In this document: in pieces, positions 46,354-57,584 of the stretch
Numbering within the stretch: the stretch's first letter is position 1
Layout: every line of letters starts with the position of its first letter
NCBI RefSeq assembly: GCF_000516985.1
Contig: NW_006917091.1
Location: 740,285-804,284 of the forward strand
DNA from: Pestalotiopsis fici W106-1
Lineage: Eukaryota; Ascomycota; Sordariomycetes; Amphisphaeriales; Sporocadaceae
Direction of reading: 5' to 3'
DNA: 64,000 nt
The notes under the pieces: model-generated
The model's database searches: none
What the model saw: the letters and a program-made list of their open reading frames with translations, nothing else
What the model was told of the DNA's origin: nothing
Position numbers and translations under genes: made by a program

Positions 46354-49300
46354 CCTGAATATGATGGGCGCTCTCAGGATCTGCTCCTCCAAAGTGGCGC
46401 CGGCTAGGCCTTGCCTGCGAGCTGCAGGCTTCAGGGTGATGTGCCATTCAGCAGCAGCAGGTGGACAAACAGACAAGTCTTATCATAATTTTTTGGCCCT
46501 CCAGCGCTCGACCTGCAGAAACCTGCAGGACAATGTGGTGTTGTTGTCTCGTTGCCCGGGGCCCCGTCGGCCCAGCGAAGGGAAACACCCTTGAAACGAT
46601 GCCACTGGACGGTTCGAGGCAGGAGAAGCAATGCAAAGTGGAAAAGAAAAAGCAAAAAACAACCAGAGAGATATGGATCTCATTTTGCCTGTCTCTTCCG
46701 GGAACATGGACCATCCTCGCAAGGGGCCGTGAAACAAGTCTTGATCCGGCTTGTTGCCTATCTTTTTTGAGCGCCGCGAAGCGGCAAGGAGTCGTGGGTG
46801 AGTGCAAAAATGGGCACCGTGGTCCTCTTTCCCTCCCCTCCATGATCCATCTCCATGCCCAGAAGAGGAAATCGGCATAATTTGAGACTGACAGGTTTGA
46901 ACCGGGTTTGCTGGGTCAGGGGTGTGGGTGGGACGACGCCAGGAACCGAGAAGCGCTGGGCCCAGCAATTGGATGGGATATGACCCTGCCCAGAGCAAGC
47001 AAGGAACGACAGGCACACGCTGCTAGCAGCAGTTAGTAGCCAGTTCAGGCCCGCCAAACCAGGCACATTCAAAGCACAGGCTCTCTTCTCTCAGGCTGGC
47101 CGGCACTGAAGTGGATTTGCAGATTTGCGGGCTGAAATTGAGTGCATTTCACGGTTAAGCGGTACTTATGTGAGACGCAGATTGATACTGGGGTTTCAAG
47201 TAACTGGCCAACTGCCCATCGCAGAATTGCCGCCCGGATGCTGGTCAATTGTCTGTTCTCTTGTGACGAAGCCAGATGGTTACGCGTGTCCTGCTACCAC
47301 CACTCCATATTGCAACTTTTTTTGCTGTAAGCACATAATGAATTGGCTTACTTGAACGCCAGCTCCTGAATTGTTGTTACGCAGACATATGGTGCAGTGC
47401 ATGGCTGCTGCAAAGTGAAAGTACAGTGCCACTTTCAACGGCTTGTGGCAGATGTAACATACATACCTATCCACTCTCTCAGCTCTATGCAGTATACCAA
47501 ACTCAAAAGACTCAGAAGAGCATCAACATTGAGATATGACTTGCTGCAATCACCCCGGTGATGGATGTTGTGCTGCAAGAATCCCACGTCCAAACAGTCT
47601 GAATCGTGGGGTTCTTGGTCAACACTCATGGTACATATTGCATCTATCTGTCTCTACTACTATCTATTCGTGCGCTACACCATGTACTATGTATGCGAGA
47701 GGGGGAAAACCGACCAAGTGTCGCCCCGTCCAACCCGTGGTCTAAGCGATCCCGCGATTTCGTCCGAAAGATCTTGTCGATCAAGTGTCCTTGCAATCTT
47801 CCGACAAAGATAGGACTACTACTACATTACCATGGTAAATACCTACATAAGACCTCCACTGCCCTTCCTTCAGGTACAGCTGGCCTGCACAAAGTCATGA
47901 GGTCACAATCTCTCGTATACTTGGTCACAACCAAGAAACCAAGCTGTTATGTTTCCATATTTAAACACGACCGTCGATAGTGGTTATATAGACATTTCCG
48001 CACGTAGTAATATTGGTCAGGTACAGCTTGTTAAGATTATTACCTGGAGATTGATGGTCAGGGGGGAAGAAGCAGGGGGGCTACTGGGCATTGGGATGGG
48101 TTGGGGAGGTTGTGACGGCGCATTTCTCTTGGGACACGGACGTTACTCAGGTCCAAAGTGAGTGCACACATCATAATCAAACACTAACAGAAGCGACCTG
48201 GACGGAATATTGGGGGCCTGTTGATTCGTCGATAGTCGCATGTCTGATTTGGCACTGGGAAATTGTGCACGACAAGAAGCCGAGATGAGGGCCTCGAGTG
48301 GGCATTTTATTCTTGGGCTAGTGCTGTTGGATACTTATTACTGCTGCTACTGCTACTGCTACTACTACGACGTTAGGCGCCTGGCGTCTTCCCCAGGTAG
48401 GTGGCTGGGTTTGTGCGTGCGTGTGTGCATTGCGTTTCCTTTTCGGTTACGCCTTTGCAGATACTAAGGCAGGCACACAGCAAAGATGCTTGGACGGACG
48501 CAAGCAGGCCAAAGTCTCCTGCGCTGTGGAAGTCTTTTGAGAGAGGGTGCTAAGGCAGGTGGTCGAAATGGTTACGCTGCATCCATCTATCAAGAAGCGA
48601 CGGGGCAGAACTCTGTGCCGAGGAAGGGCAAAGTAGAGTTTGCAAGTTCTGATGATGCTTACTAGGTTAGGCCGTTTGCCTTGTGCGATTAGCTGAGAAA
48701 CGAAGACATGATCAATTGAATCAATCGAGACCAAGGTCTCTTTTCTTCTTTTTCCTCGAGCTGAACAACACAAGAGACACTGCCGGGTTGTCGTGTGAAT
48801 TGTCGTGAACGTCCACCTGCTCTTGACACCTCCAGCCCTCACTCACCCTCCTCTTCTCGTTGCCAGGCCCCCGCCTGCTGTCTGCGGTACCTTGTCCACC
48901 TCCATGGATAGACGAACAGGGGCCCCACTGTACTAAGACTGGGACTAGTTAGCGGGAAAAGCCCAGAAACCCGAATGCTCCAGCGCTCCCACTTACTTCC
49001 CACTCGCTCCAGGTCCCAGTCAACCAGTTCCCCCAGCGCACGCGCGCCCATTCGGTATCAGCGTGTGTGTTGGTGCTCTTTCCTCCTCAACTTTGGCCGG
49101 CCCTCTGCTCTACTCTGCTCCCTCCTCCATCTCCAAACTCACCTTCTTCCTCCACCTCTCCATCTTAGAAGGCTTCAACCCTCAACCTCACCCTTGGCTT
49201 CAATTCCGGTCGCAAGTCTTCTCGCAGCAGAGATTTGCCCTGGTCTTGGCCGTCCGCTCCTTTTTCCTCTTTTCGGTCGGAATCATCATCTTCTTTTTTT

Positions 49301-49841
49301 TTCCCTTTTCTGATCCGAATTTACTTTACTAGCATTTTGCCCGTTATTTATTATTGGCCTGCATTTCTCTTGCGCCCGTACTTTCACGACATCGGTAGGC
49401 GGGAAACAGCAACGCAACGAAACGCTGCAACGATAATTGTCACGGGCGACAAGAAACAACACAACACATTTTTTACGCAGCCCTTCCGAGTCCCAAAATC
49501 CCAAAAGTTATAGTCGACTCAGCCATTCGCTCACGAGGTAATACCAGTCATTCGCTTCGTCGTCATACAGCCATTTTCACCCCTCCGTCTGCGACACTTT
49601 TCATCCTTTGCCTGCCGCATCCAACCCAGCAGCAAGCCGCAGTTTCACTCTCATTTTGTGCCATTCAAAATTCTGCCACCATTCTTCGCCTGCCGCAGCC
49701 CCGAGAGACAACCTAACAATACCATAGGAAGCGAATAGCAAACATTCCGACCTTTTTCACAGACGACCGGGATTCATCTATGATATCCCACCGCTTCTAG
49801 GCGCTTGTCCAATTTGTGCCGCAGTGCGGCCTCGCAGGAAC
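46354..49841. other. Gene-poor region right of the gap; leader of the next gene
   Basis: Many overlapping short frames on both strands around 46.4-47.1 kb, none with recognisable domains. A CTGCTA trinucleotide-type repeat lies at 48340-48368. From about 48830 to 49841 the plus strand is C/T-rich, consistent with a promoter and long leader for the gene starting at 49842; it includes several upstream ATGs. Confidence 0.5.
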
Positions 49842-52800
49842 ATGGCAACCGCTTGTGCAACAACTGGCGGTCCAGGAGGAGATTCCACCATGACAACAAT
49901 TGGTGGCGTGGGCATGGACAGAAATGGGCCCCGAAGACGGCATCTCTCGATACCTGAGCCTATACGGATTGAGGCACCGTCCGACGACCAAAGTCCTTAT
50001 TCTATCTCGACGCCTTCGCCTCGCTCAAGACTTCCGCCTCCGAACCCTCCTTTTGTCTTTCCTGCCCGGCATTCGGTATCTTCAGCACCATCCTCGCTTT
50101 CTCGAGCAAGTGGTCAGCGTCCGAAATCTGTCGTGGGTCTGCAGAATGAGCAGATGAGTACGGGCAGCCTTGGTGCATCGAGCGCCCGCCCGCGACGTTC
50201 ACCTGCATTACCAGCTTTCAGTTTCAACCCTGGTGCCAGTCTAGCTGCCGAGGATGCCGATGACGACTCATCACAAAAACCGCTTCCTCTCCCAGAGTTC
50301 AGCTTTAATCCTGGTGCTTCCATTGATTCATCATTTGCCATGATGAGCCCACCGCGCTCACCTGCATCACCACATCTGGCTCCGAATCGCGGCAGTCATA
50401 GACGAGGTGGCAGCGAATTCGTGGGTGGAAAACTCAGAGAAGGCGACACCATCACAGTAATGAACAATGGCAGCCCTACTAGGTCCGAGAACGGTTTCGC
50501 GTCCCCTGCCCTGCAACCTGTTGACGCCACCGCACGAAGGGGTAGGCACCAGCATCGTCGGTCTGCCGCTATTTCGAGCCACGATCTATCTATGATACTG
50601 AAGCCGCCAACCAGCCCGCTTCCCTCGCGAGGTAACAGCGCTCCAACCAGTCCGGCCGACTTTGACAACAAAATGAAGCCGCCGTTCGCTGGACCAGAAG
50701 AGAGTACGCCAACAGAGTCGCCACAACTAGTGGCCACTACAGAGCCGTCAGTGGATGCAATCGAAACACCCATTGACGCCAACAATAGCACAGAATCAAG
50801 CCCAAGTCCGAAACCTGCACGGGCAAAGGTTGGATTTTCGGATACACTCGAGTACATTCCCAGACCACTCTCCATGGTTTCGACCGATACCTCCAGTACG
50901 ATTACCGGCCATCCTGGCCATTCTGTATCTAATAGCATCTCTTCCATCATTTCCCTCGGAAACTCAACCATAGCGGACCGGGAGCGCCCTGGTGTCCTTT
51001 CCCCTTCGCTACCAATGAAACAAAGTGAACACCGGCCAAGCACTGCAGGTCCTGTGCTCGAACGCACCCCTAGCCTGCTTACTTCATTCCCATTCGATGA
51101 CAATCAGTCGTCACCTCGCAGACGAAACTCGATCCCACTGCTGCCTATCATCACCATGGAAGAGCCTTCGTCACCAACACCTTCAAGCCCCACAAAGATA
51201 CCGAAACGCTGGTCTTTCTTTGGACTGGATCCTTTTGCTTCTAGCTCACCAGGAAAACAGCGACCTCTCAGTTCGAGTTCCTTTGAAATAGGGCCGAAGA
51301 CGATTGATGCTCGTAGCGGAGCAGAGAGCGAGATGAATTTTGATGATGAAAGTGAGGCACATTCTCCGACCAAAAAATCATCGGGCAAAAAGAAGAAGAA
51401 GCAGAAGAAGGTCAAGTCTTGGGCCGGCTCTCTGTTGCCTCGCAAACCCAAGTCCCGGTCTGGAAAGGCAAAGTCCGACTCCTCACGCGCACCGACTCCG
51501 CCTCCTTCGAGCGAGCAGTTGAGTGCTGCCATGTATGAGGATGGACTGGACATTACCGGGCCGTTCACAGCACCCATGGTCATGGTCACTCAGCCCGCCG
51601 ACTCTTCACTGCGAGTGCCCTCGCCAAATAAGCCTCGACGAAAGTCTGAGGATGATGCGTCGTATCCCATGATTGACCTGGACGCTGCCCTTGGCCCGTT
51701 TAACACACCCTCGGGCCGCGATCCGGCTTGGGATGCTGCTCAGAGAAAAGGTGCTCCACCAAAACGACAATTACACAGCGCAGCAGGAATGCGAGGCTTC
51801 TCGGGTCCTGGTATGCATTATCATCGCCGAGCTGAGAGCGCCCCGGAGATGCCTCCCTTCGAAGGCAAATTTGGCATCCACAGGTTTGGCAGTTCTTCCA
51901 CCATGGCTGATGTTTTTGAGGAAGAGGAAGAGGATGATGACGAGGACTCCGGTACGGATACTCCATCACAAGCATCTACTCCAGGAGCCAGCACCACATC
52001 TGGAGCCCAATTCGAAGCACGATCAACCAGTGACGGATCCGCCACTACGCCAACTCAGGAAATAGATTTTGCCAGGAAGGGCTCGACAGGGTCGATTCCG
52101 GCGGCACCGTCGATCAAGCGAAAGGGCAGCGGATCAAGCTTGGAATTGCAACCCCCCGGGTCGAGAGTCCGCACTGAGGCTTCAATCAGCTCCCTACACG
52201 ATGAGGTCATCGCTGAGGAATTCCCCGTGCAGCATACTGCAGTCGACCAAGAACGAATTTACGAACCATATCACGAATCAGATTCTGTTGCGCCATCACC
52301 ACGCAGGGTCTTTCCAGGCAAGGACCTGGCTCCAGTTGAAATTCACCCAATCAGCCTCCCTGGACCTATGGCAGGCATGAGTCCGTACTCAATGAGCCAC
52401 TCTTCTTCATTTCCCTCGCCACGCTCGCCAATGTCGTGCGATGCTCATCGTGTTTCGACTGCGCCATCGTCTGTGACGGAGGAAACCAACTTTCAGAGTC
52501 TACTTATGGGTGAACCAGGCCCAGAGGTTGTCCGCATTTCTGTCGACGTTCCTTCATTGACAGATAGTACATCAACGATGACACGCGAAAGTAACTTTCC
52601 CGGAGTGCAGAGTAACTTTCCCGGTGTGAGACCACGCAATAGGCCATTTCACGAACAACGGCCCGCTTCATTCACGGCGTCCGCCTTTGGGCGTCGAAGA
52701 TCCAGTCTGGCCAGTCTCAGTCGTTTGATCAGTACATCACATGGCGAGCGAAGCAAGCTGAGCATGGAGGTTCCCCTCGACGAACCTGAAAAGAAAACCA

Positions 52801-52871
52801 AAGTCAGCATAGCCAAGAGGCTCAGCCGAATGGTCAACTTCCGGAGGCCAAAGGAGTCGCCAGCATCTTAG
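49842..52871 (+). CDS. Large disordered Pro/Ser-rich protein (often annotated as cell wall proline-rich protein)
   Basis: Single exon, 1009 aa from the ATG at 49842; the frame extends 18 bases further upstream only to a GTG. The protein is almost wholly low complexity: Ser/Pro-rich with many SP/TP sites and basic patches, suggesting a phosphorylated cytoplasmic scaffold rather than a wall protein. There is no signal peptide. Two FSFNPGAS motifs lie at about 126-133 and 153-160. Other short conserved-looking islands are PKRWSFFGLDPFAS, a KKKKKQKKVKSWAGSLLPRK basic block, an acidic run (EEEEEDDDEDSGTDTP), a tandem SNFPGV(Q/R) repeat, and a C-terminal KVSIAKRLSRMVNFRRP. Homologues in filamentous ascomycetes carry the cell wall proline-rich name without functional proof. 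Confidence 0.8.
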   Translation: MATACATTGGPGGDSTMTTIGGVGMDRNGPRRRHLSIPEPIRIEAPSDDQSPYSISTPSPRSRLPPPNPPFVFPARHSVSSAPSSLSRASGQRPKSVVGLQNEQMSTGSLGASSARPRRSPALPAFSFNPGASLAAEDADDDSSQKPLPLPEFSFNPGASIDSSFAMMSPPRSPASPHLAPNRGSHRRGGSEFVGGKLREGDTITVMNNGSPTRSENGFASPALQPVDATARRGRHQHRRSAAISSHDLSMILKPPTSPLPSRGNSAPTSPADFDNKMKPPFAGPEESTPTESPQLVATTEPSVDAIETPIDANNSTESSPSPKPARAKVGFSDTLEYIPRPLSMVSTDTSSTITGHPGHSVSNSISSIISLGNSTIADRERPGVLSPSLPMKQSEHRPSTAGPVLERTPSLLTSFPFDDNQSSPRRRNSIPLLPIITMEEPSSPTPSSPTKIPKRWSFFGLDPFASSSPGKQRPLSSSSFEIGPKTIDARSGAESEMNFDDESEAHSPTKKSSGKKKKKQKKVKSWAGSLLPRKPKSRSGKAKSDSSRAPTPPPSSEQLSAAMYEDGLDITGPFTAPMVMVTQPADSSLRVPSPNKPRRKSEDDASYPMIDLDAALGPFNTPSGRDPAWDAAQRKGAPPKRQLHSAAGMRGFSGPGMHYHRRAESAPEMPPFEGKFGIHRFGSSSTMADVFEEEEEDDDEDSGTDTPSQASTPGASTTSGAQFEARSTSDGSATTPTQEIDFARKGSTGSIPAAPSIKRKGSGSSLELQPPGSRVRTEASISSLHDEVIAEEFPVQHTAVDQERIYEPYHESDSVAPSPRRVFPGKDLAPVEIHPISLPGPMAGMSPYSMSHSSSFPSPRSPMSCDAHRVSTAPSSVTEETNFQSLLMGEPGPEVVRISVDVPSLTDSTSTMTRESNFPGVQSNFPGVRPRNRPFHEQRPASFTASAFGRRRSSLASLSRLISTSHGERSKLSMEVPLDEPEKKTKVSIAKRLSRMVNFRRPKESPAS

Positions 52872-54104
52872 GGAGTGCTCAGAACTTGCCTACGGACTTT
52901 TGCCGTGCATAAAAGAAGGCTTTCGAGGGATTTGGAACGCAGCAGCAAAGAGAAAAGGCCATTGCTACAGTAATTGCCAGCTTGGCAGATCACTTTTGGT
53001 GAAGCCATGGGCTTTAGTTCTCATTTCTCGGATTCGAGGAGGACCCGTGCATCGTCATTCAATCCATCAATCGACAAGGCAATTAAATTTCTGATACAGC
53101 CCCCTGCGAGCTGGTGGTCACTAAACCTGCCTTCAAATCAATTCTAATGACTCGCGTATAATTCTACGATTTCGTTAGATCTTCTACGAGACTTGCTGCT
53201 ACATTGCACATATTTTTGGGCGTTTTACGAGAGCATGAAAGAGAAAGTCAACTATAGCATCATGATAGGCATGACGTCTCCTGTCAAAAGCAAGAAAACA
53301 TGGGGAGATCCTACTGCGTACTGTACTTTTTTTTTGGGAAATGAGATGAAAATGGCATGGACCCCATGGTTTGGAGGAGAGCAGATCACCCCCCAAGGAG
53401 ATTGCGGTAGAAATACCCAAGGAAGACTTGGATCGAAACCCCCACTCCTTCTGCAGAAGCGATGGAGGGCCTCGACTTCTGGGATAAAAGCATACATACA
53501 CCATGATGCTACATGTAGACGTATAATAATGAAGACTTTTTTTGATAAAAATGACTCTCTAATGCAAATAAAATGAGTGCTATGATGTATTGTAATGAGA
53601 AGCTTGTATGGAGACTATCGCCAATCTATCATTTGACATAGACCGAACAGCAGTCTGAGCTCGCGTGGTCAGTGCCACATTCAGGCGATTTGGAGCTGCG
53701 TTTGCAATACGAAATAACGAAGGCAGCTTTCTTCATGGATTGACTTTCTTTTTTCTTTCTTCTCAATCTGATTAAGTTTACGACGATATGCCGCCTGTGA
53801 CAGCCCAGATGTCGCCCTTCTAAAGTGGGTGAATTTCCCATGTCAAGGTGAAAACGGATGAGCTTTGTATGTCAAGATAGACCGAGGTTATGGGAGCGTG
53901 CTTGATTGATTGGTTATTACGTGAGAGACGTGAACATATTTGCTACATCCTAGTTCACGTCCATCCCTCTTGCTTGCATGATCCGGCAGTTGTGTGCCAC
54001 CGAATCACGTTGCTTCGTCTGCTGTTAATACTCATGAATGACAGACATCCTGATGTTATCCTCGATTTGTTGCCCAATAACTAGTAGAGGCCCCCTTGCT
54101 GCAT
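52872..54104. other. Intergenic region between convergent genes
   Basis: 3' flanks of the proline-rich gene and the F-box gene. No conserved frame. A short poly-T run lies near 53328-53337. Confidence 0.5.
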
Positions 54105-55643
54105 TTATAGGGAAGTGGATGGAGGATTGTTGATGGCAAGCTCCCGAGGTATCCCCTCGCGTCGTATCTCATGCGCTCTTAGAATTTGTTGCAGCGAGAC
54201 GGGTCGGAGGACCTTGGACATTCCTAGAAAGCAGATTGCATCGGCGTGAGAATGAATATTGGCCGTCTCATCCACGAACTCGTGAACCCGGAAATCCGGA
54301 GTATGGCCGTGGGCGCGGGCCACGGACTCCCAGCCTTTAATCACACAGGAATCCAAGGTGAGTCTCCAGGTGGCTTTCCAGCTGATTCTTGTATAACCGT
54401 GTTCATCGACCCGGTAGCTGAAGAGGGCAGCCGATCCGACGCGTCCGTGCCAGACTTCAAATGTCCTGAGCTTTGGCATGCGCGACAGAGCAGTTGATGC
54501 TACTGCCTGAAGCATGGTGTTCACCGTACCGGGATTTGATTGAGCATCCAGCAGGGTCGATGTAAGCGTCAAAGATTGTAGGTGAGGCCACTTCCAGCCC
54601 GGCTCTACAGCCTGGAGAAAATGGTCTGCGCCAGTGACGAAGGATGCCGAAAGATGCTCCAACTCCAGGCTAGCCTTGAAGAGTGCCCGAGTGACTTTCA
54701 AGCAGACCTCTCGCATTCTTTGGCAGCGTTTAAAGGCCAAGGCATACTGCTCGTCAAAATTTTCAAACACGACCAGCTTCTTTAAACTCGTGGACATGGC
54801 GAGGGAATCGAAAAACGAGCAGTAAAGCTCGTCAGTATCTGCCTGTCTGCTGGGGTCCCAAGCTCTCCAAGGCTCGTAATAGAATTCCTCAATACTAGGA
54901 AGACGTGGTAGCATAGCAGCAAGCATCGACGGGCTCCATTGGCGGCGGTTCTGCAGACGTATGATCAAAGTCTTTACAGCTGGGACCTGGGGTAATCCGT
55001 TCCACCATTGATTCTCAACCCGGAGAAGGCCAGTAGTATCTATGGGGTTCGACTCGAACACTGTTCTAAGAGCCGAGGCCTTGGGAGCCGAAGTTAGTTT
55101 CCCATAAACCCAGCCATGTGCAGGGTCATTTGGTAACACAAAAGATGGCTGGCTGGGCGGCACGGGGAAATCGGGCTCAAATGAAAGATACTTGAACCAG
55201 TAATGTGAGTCGCTGGGTGAGTGGATCGTGAGATCCAGCTTCAAATCGCCCTGGGGATCCCACTCGCCGAGGGTCAAGAACAGGGCCCTGAATGCTTTTC
55301 GCAGGAGGCTCTCCTTCTTCCTTAGGCCATATGTCTCGAAAGTGCGCTGGCTCCTGTGACATGAGCATCCGTACTCTCTGAGTTCAAAGGTAAGCCAGAT
55401 GCTCTTGACGAGAGCTTGTGCGCGGACCGTCATGGAACCGAGTTGGGGGACTCGAGAGAATGATAGTTTCACGTGCTGAAAATTGTGACGTTCAATAATG
55501 GCCCGCCATTGTTCTGATACGGTGGCGAAGCGAGCCAGGCTGCAGCCATCGTGGAGCAGAAAACGCAGGATATGCTCTTGAAGCTCTGTGGGAAGAGCTG
55601 CCCAGGACCCCTTCTGGCTTATTGTTGTTTTTGTCAAAGGCAT
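54105..55643 (-). CDS. F-box protein, probably with a DUF6546-type region
   Basis: Single exon, 512 aa, ATG at 55643. Residues 14-55 form a clear F-box (WAALPTELQEHILRFLL... FATVSEQWRAIIERHNF). The remaining sequence has leucine-rich-like segments (LKKLVVFENF, LEHLSASFV, LQSLTLTSTLL, MPKLRTFEVW) and ends with WKATWRLTLDSCVIKGWESV, which I associate with the fungal DUF6546 region found after F-boxes. It probably serves as a substrate adaptor in an SCF ubiquitin ligase; the target is unknown. Sequence is intact and needs no intron. A degenerate dispersed repeat lies just upstream, at 55708. Confidence 0.8.
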   Translation of the reverse strand: MPLTKTTISQKGSWAALPTELQEHILRFLLHDGCSLARFATVSEQWRAIIERHNFQHVKLSFSRVPQLGSMTVRAQALVKSIWLTFELREYGCSCHRSQRTFETYGLRKKESLLRKAFRALFLTLGEWDPQGDLKLDLTIHSPSDSHYWFKYLSFEPDFPVPPSQPSFVLPNDPAHGWVYGKLTSAPKASALRTVFESNPIDTTGLLRVENQWWNGLPQVPAVKTLIIRLQNRRQWSPSMLAAMLPRLPSIEEFYYEPWRAWDPSRQADTDELYCSFFDSLAMSTSLKKLVVFENFDEQYALAFKRCQRMREVCLKVTRALFKASLELEHLSASFVTGADHFLQAVEPGWKWPHLQSLTLTSTLLDAQSNPGTVNTMLQAVASTALSRMPKLRTFEVWHGRVGSAALFSYRVDEHGYTRISWKATWRLTLDSCVIKGWESVARAHGHTPDFRVHEFVDETANIHSHADAICFLGMSKVLRPVSLQQILRAHEIRREGIPRELAINNPPSTSL

Positions 55644-56363
55644 GAAGCACTACTTGTCACGATGCGTATCTAGAATAAAGAATAAAAATAAAGAATACTT
55701 TACATATACGAAAAGAATGTGTAAACAAACAGACTCGACAAGCCCATCCTGTTTTGTCAACCGAAGGATGCCGCACTGCGATGTACACAGCCACACTGTG
55801 GCGAAACACCACTCAGGGGTTGAACAAGAGGAAATAATTGGAAAACTGGCATTGGAATGGGATTGATTGCCAAGAAGTGGGGGAAATTGCAAGATCAAGA
55901 AGATAAAGTATCAGACTGAAGAAGGGATCGAGGGTTCAATATTCGAAGAAGCTTCTATACAAATTGCCCATGGTAAGTCGACGTTGCTAGATGCTTATGG
56001 TTGCACAAACAATTCTTCTAATTACAATTTGAGTTGCTCCAGTGGGTTACGTTCCAGTCTTGTACATACTGAAATGCCTGAGTTCCTAGTACATAATTTT
56101 AGCAAAACAAGCTCACTTACGAGAGGTGCCGCGAAGCCAATGTTAGCAAAGTGACATTACAATACAATCATGGCGTATTCCATCTATGTGAAATCTTCCA
56201 TGTCAACCCAAGATGGTCCGTACCTATCTAGTATTCGAAAAGCGAGAGCAGCACGACAGCGAGATCACGTATTGAATTAAATGTCCACTTCATGTGACGA
56301 TGATATGCGCTTGTTGGTGCTATAATCGGGATTGGAAAGCGTGACTTATATGTCCATGCGCAC
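55644..56363. other. Intergenic region with dispersed repeat
   Basis: Upstream of the F-box gene and downstream of the DUF6594-like gene. Holds repeat copy B (55708-55812). Otherwise no coding sequence seen. Confidence 0.5.
55708..55812 (+). repeat. Degenerate dispersed repeat, copy B
   Basis: Related to 16893-16992 in the same orientation: ACAAACAGACTCGA, TCCTGTT, CCGAAGGATG and CAGCCACACTGTGG correspond to the blocks of copy A. It sits 65 bp upstream of the F-box start codon, so it may overlap that gene's promoter. Confidence 0.6.
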
Positions 56364-57211
56364 TCAAGAGCTGGTTCCCACAAACACAACTAGTACTGCA
56401 GCATACGTCGCCGTAGCAGCCATGGTATCGGTATTTGACGCCCGGAACAGGATCGACAAGGCAATGGCAAAGAGTAAAACGGCGACCGAAACAGTAATTA
56501 AGCTCTTGGCCAGCGACACTTCGGGCAGGCGCATGACCAGCATGGGCACAACCAGCGAGCTTCCTCCGAGGAAGGCGACAAGGAATCGTGCCAGGCGATC
56601 GACGACGGGCGCGACCTCGGCCGGCGGCTGCTGCGCAAGGTACTCGTCGGTGCGGCGCCGCATCTCGCTCTTGGTGTATGTCATGGAGCACGGGAGGCGC
56701 CGCTTGAGAAAGTCCCGGAGCGGGTCCGAGGGGATGACGGAGTCGGATGGAAAGGACCGGTATCCGCCGGCCTCGGCGATCACGGTGCCAATCTCTGGAA
56801 AGGCTTGTTCGAGATCAAGCCGTTCATCGCGTGCCTGAGATCCAGTGATGGGCACGAGCTTGCTCATGTATTGATAGTCTCGGATGGCGTTTGCTATAAG
56901 ACATTAGAGACAGATCAGGACATGTTTGCCTAGTAGGAGAACGTGCTGTAATCGTGCAGTAATTGCGTCAGCTGTCCGGGGTGCTCTTCGGTAAATTGAT
57001 GCCTCTCCAAAGTCTTCTTCTTGCACATGGATAGACTGTTTTGTAGTCGTAGGATATTCTCCCTCTGCAAGCCGCGGAATGCTAGAAAGTGGAGCTCTCG
57101 TTTGTTCGAGTTCATGGAGAACTCAAACAGGCGTTGCTCATATGTAAGTTCATCTTTGATTGCACTCGAAATGAACTCTGCCTGAGGATCCATGTTGTTA
57201 TTGTTAGACAT
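56364..57211 (-). CDS. DUF6594-like fungal membrane protein, probable GC-AG intron (2 exons)
   Basis: Exon 1 is 57211-56947 and exon 2 is 56893-56364, 795 nt, 264 aa. The only GT in the right place (56942) breaks the frame. A GC donor at 56946 (TACA|GCACGT) with the TTATAG acceptor restores it and joins LLHDYT to NAIRDYQYMSKL, which fits the family. The N-terminal part is helical and charged. The C-terminus carries three hydrophobic helices (RFLVAFLGGSSLVVPMLVM, LITVSVAVLLFAIALSIL and TMAATATYAAVLVVFVGTS), the hallmark I recall for DUF6594. Probably an integral membrane protein of unknown function. If the GC intron is wrong, the gene is frameshifted. Confidence 0.7.
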
Positions 57212-57584
57212 TGGCCTTGAGACTGATCTTCAAGCAGTGCCTTGTAAGATTAACCTAGGTAGGTAACAACATTATAACCCAGCTGTTGGTCTTGGTTGTA
57301 CAGACTCTGGATCAGCTGGAGCGGGGGGCCGTGTAACAATGATTGGGAACTAACTGGACATCAAACACTGCAACCCCTCCATTGGAGGACCTTTCAAGGC
57401 GAAAACAAATTCAGTGACACCCATTCTTAAGCATTTCCAGCTTATGACCCCCCGTGACCGTATCAACAGCACTGCAAGACACCTCAGCACTAGTTTGCAG
57501 ATCTTCTTTGCAGATATCCTGTCAACACCCCGGGTCTTTCCCTTGTTTCGTATAGCACATCAGCGCCAGCAGTCGAATCAAGAT
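57212..57584. promoter_or_regulatory. Short shared upstream region of two divergent genes
   Basis: About 370 bp separate the DUF6594-like start (57211) from the proposed start of the two-exon gene (57585), so the two may share a bidirectional promoter. It contains ACCTAGGTAGGTA at 57253-57265. No TATA box was recognised. Confidence 0.4.

Noticed and set aside
46448..47016. Several overlapping 70-180 codon frames on both strands
   Set aside because: Mutually overlapping with no domain or codon-use support.
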